From Phoronis ovalis (Eukaryota > Phoronida > Phoronidae), in contig JAOXYB010044782.1 of assembly GCA_028565635.1 (NCBI GenBank), positions 1 through 12,478 on the forward strand: a DNA stretch of 12,478 nt. Reading direction: 5' to 3'. The notes below the pieces were generated by a model that worked only from the letters and a program-made list of their open reading frames with translations, was not told the origin of the DNA and made no database searches. Of this stretch, positions 1 to 10,600 are shown piece by piece. Each line of letters opens with the position of its first letter. The first letter of the stretch is position 1. Made by a program: the position numbers and the translations under genes.

Positions 1-486
1 CTCTCCCGATAAAGTACTAAATATACTGGTTTGTGACAGTTACTCAGATTTTTCTGACGTCATTTTACAGCATCACACACCAGTATTTTGTATATACGGA
101 AAAGCATAACGCGGAAACCTACTGTAATTACTAAAACATACATGTACACCTCTTTGTATCTCAAGCCCTTACTGTATGTTTTATAATAGGAAATACGTTG
201 ACATTAAAAAACAAAACTCAGTCCTGGTAAAAAATGAATGGTTACATTATAGAAGGTTTCAACCATACCTCACTTGTTTGCAATGCTGGCAGCATGTCTT
301 ATGTATAGGAGAACACATTTCACGTCAACTTTCTCTTCTGAGGTGTGTTTATTTTTAAAAAGTTCAAAATTAATTTCACTGGTTTGTACAACTTGTCACG
401 GCTTTTCTTGATCTCTGTTTACAGTTTCATTGAGTTAACACTGTTAGTAATAAACAGTGTAGTTTATTTGTTCCTACCTATTTTAG
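1..486 (+). other. Intron upstream of the NPHP3-like last exon (partial)
   Basis: This is non-coding sequence before the terminal exon. It ends in a T-rich tract followed by TTTTAG at 481-486, which fits a splice acceptor. A perfect TGACGTCA octamer lies at 55-62. A 60-codon open frame at 176-358 shows no family resemblance and has no splice logic, so I do not call it a gene. Confidence 0.6.
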
Positions 487-633
487 GGAGATTATGAAGA
501 GGCTGCAAAATTATACAAGAGAGCAACCGAAATCAAGGAGAGCGATCCAAACAAAAACATGTCTAGGAGAAGCTCAAGTGGAGACACCAATTCCACCATC
601 AAAAATACATTAAGTCCACATCCAATGTATTAA
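487..633 (+). CDS. NPHP3: Terminal coding exon of a nephrocystin-3-like TPR protein (partial gene)
   Basis: After the TTTTAG acceptor the frame reads 48 codons and stops at TAA (631-633). It begins GDYEEAAKLYKRATEIKE, the second helix of a TPR-type repeat, followed by a short tail with SRRSSSGDT and the end SPHPMY. From memory, vertebrate nephrocystin-3 ends in the same way: TPR helix with YKRAMEIKE, then SRHSSSGDT, then a short tail. NPHP3 is a ciliary protein of the inversin compartment that works with inversin, NEK8 and ANKS6, and the TPR array is its C-terminal half. All earlier exons lie left of the window. The frame starts at a codon boundary, so the upstream intron is phase 0. RRSSS fits a basophilic kinase site (inference). 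Kinesin light chain and other TPR proteins are the alternatives, but the SSSGDT tail favours NPHP3. Confidence 0.68.
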   Translation, partial: GDYEEAAKLYKRATEIKESDPNKNMSRRSSSGDTNSTIKNTLSPHPMY

Positions 634-723
634 AAACACAGGACTCCTCATAAGGACGTTCTGCGTATTTGAACGTTTTAAATGTACCAATTTTGGATAT
701 TAAAAAAAATGTTTTTCAACTTG

Positions 724-780
724 GCTGGTGACAGGTGTCTCTGGGTGCTTCTAAGGTAAATTTACCTATGAAACACCAGC
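724..780 (+). other. Potential hairpin with a 14-bp perfect palindrome
   Basis: GCTGGTG at 724-730 pairs with CACCAGC at 774-780. Inside that interval, AGGTAAATTTACCT at 754-767 is a perfect palindrome. The structure falls in the inferred 3' UTR, so it could fold in RNA, or it could mark a small repeat remnant. Confidence 0.35.
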
Positions 781-1274
781 AACGTTTAATACAGGCCCAA
801 GTCGAAAACCATTTTTTTATCCAAAATTGCTATTAAGTATTCAAATACTTGAAATATGTACAGTATCAACTTCTCCAAGTGCCATTTTACTTTTTCTGAT
901 TTCACATTTTCACAAAAAAAATATATTGAAAAATGGATTAAGAAGCCAAAAACAGAGAAAACTCTAGTGGTGAATTAAATATAAATTTAGTCCAAAACTG
1001 ATAGCATTTGGTCTTATCACTTCATCAGTCTTTCAGTGAAAAGGTCAGCTGGCTCGGCCATTTCAGATAGGATCGAGGAAAGTATGGTAGAAGTAAAAGC
1101 TAGATCTTTCCTCAAAAGTAATATTTGCTTGCGGGACAAAATTTGTATCCTGGATCATACTTAATTTTAGTTGTATTTTTACTGTTATAATTTATATGCA
1201 AAACATTGTTTTATTAATAGTTGTTTATTTTTATATAATTATTTTTGTTTATAGACCTGCTAATTGAAATGTGC

Positions 1275-1280
1275 AATAAA
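1275..1280 (+). terminator. Candidate poly(A) signal AATAAA for the NPHP3-like gene
   Basis: A canonical AATAAA lies about 640 bases after the stop. It is followed within 60 bases by a GT-rich stretch (TTTGTATGATGTCAGTGGT), as expected for a downstream element. Another AATAAA at 1872-1877 is a later alternative. Confidence 0.45.
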
Positions 1281-3055
1281 GTTGGGCCTTATGCAGATCC
1301 ACAAAATATATCCCTTTGTATGATGTCAGTGGTCCCAATCAATTATCTCCGCACAATTGATTTTCATAGCAGACAAAATATGTGTTTATGAAGTATAGAT
1401 TGTGTTATAACTCGTCTTACTCAAATATGAAGTACATTTATGTACACATCTGATAGCATGTATTCCTTTAAATATTTGTTATGTATATTTGTTTAAGGTA
1501 AGTTTTAAGGAAGTTGCCACAAAAAAGTGTGTTTTGAATGGTTGCAAATCTCGAAAGTCGCAACTCTTGAAAGCAAGGGAAGGAACTAGCTCCACGTGCA
1601 CACCACCAAGTTTTTCAACCATTATCTTGGACCGATTAGAATATATTTATTAGTGCAACGTAAATAATGTTATTTATGTTAAATTTTACATGTTTTCCAA
1701 AATGTATATTTGTACACGATACCTCCAGATAAGTTTTGCAAGAAATTGGTGTTAATCATGTGATCATGCATGTGTGCCTTGTGCTTATGGATAACAGGTT
1801 GGGATCAATGAAAGTGTAACTGAAGATTTGACTGGGGGATAAAACCAAGCAATTTTGGAAGTCTTTGGTATAATAAATAAATAATTTTATTATATTTTGG
1901 TATATTAATAACACATCTTGATACTTCACAACAAGTCATTAGCATAATAAAATATTCTACAAGTATATGCACAAATTATAACAGAGTGGAGGGTTCTCAT
2001 TCTTAACAGGTTTCAAAAGTCAGCCATGATTCTATATATAATATAAAATATGCGCACAACATGACGTATATAACAGTCATGGTTCACTGTTCTTAACCAT
2101 TATCAGATACTAGGAATTACGTATACATAATGTGGTATAAAAAAAAACATTTGTTTATGCAAAATTTCAAAATACATTAATTGGGTGGTAATTTTAATCT
2201 TCATGGATTTACGAAAACCCTATCAAAACTTTTTTTGGAGCCTTGCAAAAAAGAAACTCGTTTGTAATCCTAATTTCAGAAAATTAGTGTGTTCAAAAGT
2301 TCAAACCACAAAGCTAATGATAAGCATTAGATATCTGTCTCAACTTTTACTTATATATCTTCCGAGTAAACCTAAGTTTTATTGCACTGATATTAAAAAT
2401 GTTTGATTAATATTTAGATTATTATAAAAATACTAACTCGCTCATATGCGCGAGATAGATGATACAAATATGCACAAAAGTTTCGAGCAAATTTTTGCCA
2501 TAAACAATTAGGGAAACTCGCTGATGTACCATTTCTGAGAAGGGTCAGTTATCTATACGGAAAAATGGGATCTTTACCAAGAGACCATCGCATCAGTGAT
2601 GTAGAATAAAATATTTGATCTGACTTTGGCAGAAGCAGAGCCAACTTTCGAATCCTTAAAAATATCACTTACTATTAGAGTAAACAAATAAATACACATT
2701 TAGCAAAAACCACAACAATCAACAAAAGCTAAAACAGAAATATAAATAGCAAAAAAATACATGTAGACGTGAGAAATCATACAAGAATTAATAAACTAAA
2801 ATATGGAATGCTCATCTAACTATTGGTCTGCTAAAAACTTATGACTCAATATTAAAGAATCATATTCAGTGATTAAAAATCAGTTGCTACAACGTCTAGA
2901 ATTGATGTAGGGGTATTTCTAACCAATGTGATAAATACTTGAACTTGTAGGTAACATGCAAGTCTACAGCTCAATCAAAAATTACCGTTTAGATTCCAAT
3001 AGGTGCATGATCAACTTCAAAACATGAAGTCACATGACACGAATTTTAAGTCAGG
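1281..3055. other. Intergenic / untranslated DNA between convergent genes
   Basis: I see no supportable gene here on either strand. The sequence is AT-rich, with several ATATA runs around 2030-2050. The 73-codon open frame at 2185-2406 has low-complexity AT-driven composition and no start context or homology I can recognise. An E-box CACGTG lies within CCACGTGC near 1593-1600, which alone means little. Part of this stretch may be 3' UTR of the - strand ligase. Confidence 0.5.
2378..2383 (-). terminator. Candidate poly(A) signal of the ANKIB1-like gene
   Basis: TTTATT on the + strand gives AATAAA on the - strand, about 1.14 kb past the TAA stop at 3524. It is the nearest canonical hexamer I found downstream on that strand. 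If used, the inverted-repeat element at 3056-3488 would be transcribed in the 3' UTR. Confidence 0.3.
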
Positions 3056-3488
3056 CCTGGGGTGAACGCTGCTGTAAATAAGGCAGTTGGGTATGCTCCT
3101 TGCTAAAGGGTCAAATTTTTGCCGATTTTGAGCAGGTTAGTGTGGAAAAAGGGTCGTTTTAAGACCCGTTTTGGTGTGAGAAACAGCCTATACAGTATTT
3201 ACCAGCCACAGGTATAAAAATAGTGAAAAAAAAATCTTATATAATGAAGTAAAAGTTATCCAATTGTCAAATATGCCTGGGCAAATATGTTACAAACTCA
3301 CCGCGGTGAACTGAACTCAATCTAAAAGAAGCACGAACGTCACAGAAACTGGAATTGAAGAGGGGCGGAGTTGAAAAAAAAATCTAAAAACAGGGTAACA
3401 TTTTATATATTTGGGATCAAAAACAGGAACAGTTTAGGGCAGCAGAGGAGCACCCTTGATCAAAAATATTGCGAGTGTTCACCCCGGG
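3056..3488. mobile_element. Putative MITE-like element with imperfect terminal inverted repeats
   Basis: CCTGGGGTGAACGCT at 3056-3070 matches the reverse complement of 3474-3488 (CCCGGGGTGAACACT) at 13 of 15 positions. A second inverted match sits just inside: GGGTATGCTCCT at 3089-3100 against GGGTGCTCCT read on the other strand from 3446-3455. The interior has no open frame of note, but it does contain a short inverted GGGTC...GACCC pair near 3149-3165. The roughly 430-bp size, lack of coding capacity and inverted ends fit a non-autonomous DNA transposon. No clear target-site duplication could be picked out. It lies 36 bases beyond the ligase stop codon. Confidence 0.5.
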
Positions 3489-3523
3489 TTATAGGCTAAA
3501 GATAAGTATCAAACTCTGTATAG

Positions 3524-4629
3524 TTACACCATGTCTGACTCGGCCACGAGCGCAGTTTCAAGAACAATCCTATCATTTGTCTCATCGACTCTGTCCTGAG
3601 CTGAATTCGAGGTAATGTTCTCCAAGACCCTAATCACACTTTGTAACTCGATATCTGACTTTTCTAACTTGAAGTTATCCGCAGTATTATCAGCCAACAA
3701 AGCCTGAGGAAAACTTGAACAACTACGAGCATTGTTCAGTAGTAGAGGGGAATCACTTTCTGGTTCATTTGCAATACGATCGCTTCCTAGAAAAACCCTT
3801 CCGCTAGATTTTCTCTCAATGTTATTAGTATTGTCATGCACTTTATTATCACCGTAATCATAAGGCTTAGCAGCATGATCCAGATTACTAGTTTTAGGGA
3901 GCAGTATATTTCTTTGACTAGCTGCATAGCCATAGTTACTGTTACTATGTAACAGGCCTGGATTCTGAATAGAGGCTAATACATGATGTAGGTCATCATC
4001 CGTTGAAGTTGTTCCAAATTCATCAATGTCTTCTAGTTGTAGAGAAACATTTCCAAGTTCTGAATCTAAATCCAGCACAGTTGCACCATCTGGTGATATT
4101 CCTCCGAGGTCTGAGCAGACAACACTAGCATACAAGTCTGAATTTGAAGAATTAGTCTGCTTGTGATGTTCCTTTTCTTCATACAGCTGCCTGAAATCTT
4201 TGTTTTGAAAACTTTCAGTCTTGTCTACTTCTGTCGAAAGTAAATTTGTAACGGATAAATCTTTAATTAAACCGAAAGGGGAACACTTTGGAGTAACGAT
4301 TCCATTACTATGCTCATTATCTATGTGCTCCGCTGGTATAGTTTCCACCGGAGTCGGACCATCTTTCGCATCCAAAGTACTTTGAATTTTCTCAAGTGTC
4401 CTGTCAAGACTTTCAACACAGCCAATAGTAGTATCAATTATTGCTGCAAAAGCATCTAAACCAGTGCTCTTGTTAACTGTTTCCACAATTTCTTTTGCAA
4501 TGACTTTCCCTTCACCATTGGCCTCATTTTGGCCACCAGTATCCCCTACGGCGACATCTGTCGGGGAGATTGAAGATGAGCGATCTTGCAGAGAGAGCTC
4601 TATGGCCGTCCGTAACTCTGTATCCTCGT
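3524..4629 (-). CDS. ANKIB1: ANKIB1-like terminal exon: third UIM and Ser/Asp-rich tail
   Basis: After the strong TTTTCCTCTTTCGCAG acceptor, two bases complete the Asp codon and the exon reads [15 protein letters not shown], a textbook UIM (acidic patch, Ala, Ser). It corresponds to the DEDDPNILLAIQLSLQE motif of human ANKIB1. About 350 further residues follow to the TAA stop at 3524-3526. They are rich in Ser, Asp, Asn and Glu, with no domain I can recognise. They are probably disordered, and little of the sequence resembles the vertebrate tail. This exon alone is 1,106 bases, against 79-216 for the others, as is usual for a last exon. Confidence 0.95.
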
Positions 4630-7600
4630 CTGCGAAAGAGGAAAAGTTGCCCTGTAAATTGTGCAGGGTAAAAACATTTGTCGACATTGCAGGAAGATGA
4701 AATTATTATTACATGAATTTATTGTTATTTAAAACGAAAAGTTTATCATATTATACTACTGACAGTACTTGTGTAATACTGCCAAATATGAAGACATGTT
4801 GGAATTAATTTAATTTCACATACACAACATTTCTAATGGGTGAACCCAATGGCATTATAATGGTTTGGTAGTTGCACAAAAGTATGATCGATTTAATAAA
4901 ACATAAAGTATGTCCATATAAACAATAAAGACTTTATTTTCTGACTGGAACTCAGTATGGGAGTGGCAGAGGCTAAAAAATGAAATCATTCAAAAACGGG
5001 GTAGATTTTACCATCATTTTCCTGCATTGTTAACGAGCAAAGAAATCTATAAAAAAACAAAATAAATAAATAAATAATCAGTTATTCATAATAATAATAA
5101 GTAAGTTATGTTAGTACAGGAGGAATTAATTATTCATATAAACTAGAATTATTTAACAGAGGCGTAATATGCCAGAACGAGATAAGATAGAAAAGGTCGA
5201 TTTACAATGACGGGTTATGTAAATTAAGTGATAAACTTAGCAGGCTGATTTTGTAAAATAGAACAACAACTATAGCAGCTGTTTCTGCTACACGAAAGAT
5301 TACCTTAAATGGTAAGTGGACAAAAAGGCGCAATAGCAAGTAACCTAATTAAAACAGTTTAATATCATGATCAATTCCTAACAAACTGATCATTACAATT
5401 ATACAAAGATTACTATTACCAAGAGGTCACTGATCAAGCACATACCTTGATATGATAGCCTAGACATTTCCAGGGCTCTCTGGAACTCGGGGTCAAACTC
5501 TTCTAATTGATCAAGATCTAAATTCTCTTCATCTAAAGCACCAATTATACCAGATAAGTTGGGAGGATTAATATTTCTAGCAGTAATATTGTCTCTCCAT
5601 GAATCCCGAGGGGTCAATGCTGGACTGAAAATAAACATCAAGACCACTACATACAGATGAAAATTTATATTGTTATAAGGGATCTCTTATCCAGCACTTC
5701 ACTACTGTACAGAACTGCAATATTTTACAACCAAGATTAACAACTTCAGCTAATATCCTGAATTTTGAACAGCCTTTGCAGTATTATTCACCATGATGAT
5801 AACTTGGTAACATGATAACAACTTTTACTTTTATCTCACAACCAACCTGTCTCCGGGGGGTCCAATGGATGCCATTTCTCTCATAAGTTGAAGACGGGAC
5901 ATTTCTAAAGCCCGTAATAAATCCACTTGATAGTCTGTCACAAAGTCACTGGGTCTGTTCATACGATCTACAAGAACAGTAATAGACTCGGTTCAGCCTA
6001 GATTCAGTTTGTGTTGTATGCATACATTTTTTCTTTCAAAGCGACATATCTGAACTTAATTTTCTGTTAAGCCACTGATCAATTATAATTTAAAATTAAC
6101 TTTTAATAGCCTAGAATCTTCATCATTCAAGGGTACATCCAACTGGAATGTTTTATTCACTAATATTTTATACATTATTTAAACATTAGCCAAGTATAAC
6201 GTGTGGTATGAATCTCCATGATATAATACTGAACATTACCTTCTATTTCTGCCAGTTCAACTCGGTCTCGTCGTAAACATCTTAAGCTACAGTGCTGGTG
6301 ATAGTTGCCAGTTCTTGGGTTCTTAGCCCGTGGTTTAGAGCAGTCCCTTCGTATACACACATCTAAAAGAGAAGTAAATCCGTTGTAACCCCCTGCAAGT
6401 ATCAGACATATTTAGTATACAATGTAACATGCCTTGTAATAATAAATATGGGATGTATACAAAACAGCTTCGACTAAACGAACATTAATTAGACGTGGAT
6501 TTAACAACGAAACAGTGGAGCTGCTGTTAAATAAGGTAAACCATTTACAAGATGATAAACTTGCTTTAAAGAAAATTTCTAACACTGTTATTACATTGCA
6601 CTTGTATGCAACACATTATTTTGAACTGCATCAAAGCTAACTAAACAGAAACGTACTCGACTTTCATTCTATGCATCAAGTGGGTGTATAATTACGGTAC
6701 CTAGTTCACTGAGTCCCTCTGGTGGGCTTCCTGAACCACTGTCGCTGTCAGTATCAGAATCATTCTCTGTTGGCCAATCAAGAATGGCTTCTACATTAGC
6801 GTGGCGACCAGTGCGAGGGTCTCTTGCCCACGGTTGCTTGGCAGTATCATGATCAGGCATACTCTCCAAGATAGACTTGCGTAATTCAGCCTACAAAACA
6901 TGGAGCTGAGACCAAACTAACTTTAACCCATCCACACTATCGACATTTGCACCGCTGAAATATTTCCATCTGAATATTGTTTAAAATAGTTTTACTTATT
7001 AATTGCAATGGCACAACAAGACGACTTTATCAAGTCTAATTTTTTTATTTGTTAACACAAAAGACAAAAAAACGTGAAACACAAAATTAGTTGACAATGT
7101 ACCATAACTGTAATACTTGCATTGAATTCATATGAAAACCCTTTCTTTCCTGCTCCGGAGAAATCAGTAGGCACCAGGCCTTTAGAAATGGCCATCACAA
7201 ATTCATGACGTTTCCTTCGCACAAGTTGGGCAGTTTGTATGATCCGATTGCGTGGAGTGCGTAGATAAGGACGAGCTATCATTTCAGATAACGTTTCAGT
7301 GCATTCTTCCAGTTCAGTCTGAAATTAAACGTATAAGACAATTAGATTTTGTTCTCCATGAAATAACAAACTATATTTGAGATTATATTTAAAGTCAAAT
7401 AGTTGAAAATGCAAACAAAGTCGTATCTAATTACATTTTTTCCAATTCCGTCATCCCAAAAGGTAAGTGTCACAGATACTATTTTAAAATTTGCTAACAT
7501 TAATAGGTACATGAATATTATATCCATATATAGCACACATATTTTTTTAGCACAAATAATTATGAAATCCATTCAGCATCATGGTCAAATGATATTTAAT

Positions 7601-10600
7601 CTCTTACTTCTTAATTTCTAAAAGTGGGAAGTGTACTGACCATGGGGATCAAGTTGGTTTTATATAAGACTGTTGTACATGCATTCATAACATGTAAATT
7701 TTATTTCTTTTGAAGTATGACTCATACTTTGTTTGCAAATTCGACTTACTTGAAGGCTGTTTACTGACCTGCATTGATTCGAAGACTTGCTTCTTGATAC
7801 CTTCGTCTTCCAAGTAATAACCGTATACGTAAGAGCACTTTAAGACACGACGAGCTTTAAGTAGCTGATGGATGGCTTCCTCGACAAATTCCACCTCCAC
7901 AGAAGCTAAAAACAATGAAAACAATTAAAACCAATGACTAATAAATCATTTATCAAATAGATATATTCAATATTACAGAACGTTCTTTCAGATAAATGTT
8001 ACACTGTCTAAGTACACCAGGATAGTTACCTGTCTGCTCTGTGCAATGCATGGCTCTAGCTAACTCCATCATTTTATTCTTGGCTGTACTAAGTAATGGA
8101 ACTTCAAGCTGTCAGAGAAAAATTAAGTCTATTATTCTCACACAAGCAAATCTACAGTGGTCTAGGTCTTGTGTCATGATTTCCACACGTTCACAAAATC
8201 AAACAGGACAGGAAAAAAATCACTACGTCCCAACACAAAAAATGAAAAAAAATGAAAGGAAAATTATAGCAACAATCAGGCTTCTCTATATAATATTCAC
8301 ACAAGCATATTCTTTACATTCAGACAAGTTATTGAACATAACACATATTGCGGACACTTTGTTGCACATTCGTATCCCCTAGGATGAATTTAAAACCATT
8401 AACATATTTTAGTATGGACAAGGAGTCTTGTTAAGTGTTTGAATAACAAAAGTAATATACATGTTCTAATTCATATTTTAGAAAGCATACCTTATAGCTA
8501 TTTTCATGATTTTTAAATCTAGTATAATAATGCACAAATTTCTTCTTTTCTTGAAGGTTTTGATTCTTGAGTTGAGCCTAAAAACAAACAAGTTACTATA
8601 AATCTATCACCACTCCTCGTTATAGTACACTAGATACTATGTTTCAATAGTGTGTTTGACATTAGTGCCATCTAGTGGAGTGTTTGACATTAGTGCCATC
8701 TAGTGGAGAAGAGGAGAACACAGCATTTTAAAACTTTCATTGGCTAATTTGTATAGAAAGTCCTGAAATGACACAATCCATAAATTACTTTTTGAAGTGG
8801 ACTTTCTTACTATTTGTAAAACAACAGCATCCTTACCTCGGTTAGTTGGTTTTCGATGTCTGCGTCCTGTTTTTTCGAAACTTCATATCTGTTACAGCGG
8901 AAATAACCACCCGTTGCTGAGCTGTGTTTCTTCCATTGCTCCAGACAAACCCAACAGAAATCATGCTTACACTATATTAAAGTACAAATTACAAGTTCAC
9001 TATGAAGGGCACTAGGCAGTAAAAGGACATCTTGGAAGTACCAAATTCTACCTTTTAAGTATTCTTTTTCTCGGGTCAAGCGACCACACTCGTCAGACCG
9101 AGTATTCTGTCGCTGTATAATAATAGAATAATAAAAACTTAGCTAAGAAACAGTTTAAATATTATGGCAAATACTTCATACATTTTCTTTGCATGGAAAA
9201 CTTATAAATAGCCACTTAAAACAAAATGATGCCTGTGGCTAGCAAATACAGCATCAAATAGAATTCATGCACATTTATAAGGAAACTGTAAGCAATACAA
9301 GCAAAACTTTGTTTTATGTCTGAAAGACTTTTCCCTTAATTTCATATTTCTAACCTGACCATTTCATCAAACCTTCAGTTTTCTGCTGGGGTGGTTTAGT
9401 CACCAGAAACTAACCTTTGAACATTTCATATGGTTACATCCTTCATTTTTCTGTATGGGAGACTTGCAGTTAGGACAAGGTTTAGAATTGGTCACCAACC
9501 ACAGACAGTTAGCTGCTGTTTCAGACTCTTTCTCAACTCCAGTTACTGGAATGAAACACGAACATACAAGTTATTATTGCCCAAAAGATTTGTAGTCATT
9601 CAAATATTTGTGGTTGATTGTGTTTTATCAATGCTTGGGGTTAAACAATGGTAGTCGCTGAACTGCTGTTCCATTTTTATCAACATGTTTTAAGAAAATT
9701 GGCTAACCACTACATCAGACTGATATGAAGGAAATTCAAAACAAATCTTACATTCTTCCACATTGACTTTGGCAATTCTCTGTTGCCAAGTAACCCAACA
9801 ATCACAACTGCATGGCTCATGGGCATCTCCTAGACAATCCCTGAATACAAAACAATTGATATGCGAGTAACAAGACTAAACGAACCAAAACTTACTCTTG
9901 TTCAGTTTCATACATTAACACCTAATCCAAGGAATGCTATTTACTGAGACACAAGTTTTTACTTTATGTACACCAGTGGGAAACCATTTCCGGCATGACC
10001 ATGCTACAAGTTCTTTATTTAGGCTTGTGTCGCCCACATGTAGACAAAACAATTTCTTAATTACAGATATAATTGCAAGTGATGTCAGGCATTATTTTAG
10101 CTCCCAATATGTGACACAGAAACTTGGCTGCTGCGACCAGGTTGAGAATGTTATTGAATACAGAATTATAGGTTTGCAATATCTTACCAACAAAACAAAT
10201 GTCCAATCCCACAATCCACTGCTCTAGATGTATCCTCTTTTATCTCTTTACGGAGTCTAGGAGAGAGAGGACTAGCTAAATCTTCTTCACTTGGTAGCCT
10301 CACCGCACGACCACATCCAGGGAAAGGGCACCATTTAATATTAGGATTTCCATCTACGAATGCCTGAAAATATGAAAATAGATGAAGTCAGGAAAAAATG
10401 AAAGTTATTGGTTGCTTTTTAAAACTGCTTGACGCTTAATGATGGGAAGATTTAAATTATTTTCGCTGCTATCTTAGGCGCCGCGCAGTGCCACTAATTC
10501 TACAAACAAATGCTTCGTAAACTGTTTCAACCATGTGTTATCATTACAGATAACAACAGATAATGTTACAGTTATTTGGCTTAAAGCATTAGGAGTTTGA

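Larger units (their letters stand above)
634..1280 (+). other. 3' UTR of the NPHP3-like gene (inferred)
   Basis: AT-rich, non-coding sequence between the TAA stop and the first canonical AATAAA. It contains a small palindrome/hairpin region at 724-780. The extent is inferred only from the poly(A) signal. Confidence 0.45.

Noticed and set aside
3056-3488. CRISPR array, attachment site or prokaryotic island
   Set aside because: There are no regularly spaced direct repeats. The whole window has spliced animal genes and no bacterial gene structure.
4630-4687. Start codon at 4685-4687 making a single 387-codon gene on the - strand
   Set aside because: It lies inside the last intron. The polypyrimidine acceptor just before 4629 joins in phase 1 with the exon ending at 5446, and the joined reading gives an intact UIM.
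4464-4700. + strand open frame of 78 codons
   Set aside because: It is antisense to the terminal exon of the ligase, with no features of its own.
8041-8382. + strand open frame of 113 codons
   Set aside because: It is antisense of an Ariadne exon plus AT-rich intron. No recognisable protein content.
9934-10227. + strand open frame of 97 codons
   Set aside because: It lies mostly in a phase 2 intron and runs into antisense IBR coding sequence. Its composition is not protein-like.
10478-10490. GC-rich GGCGCCGCGC spot as a promoter or CpG island
   Set aside because: It is only about a dozen bases long inside an intron, with no transcription signals beside it.
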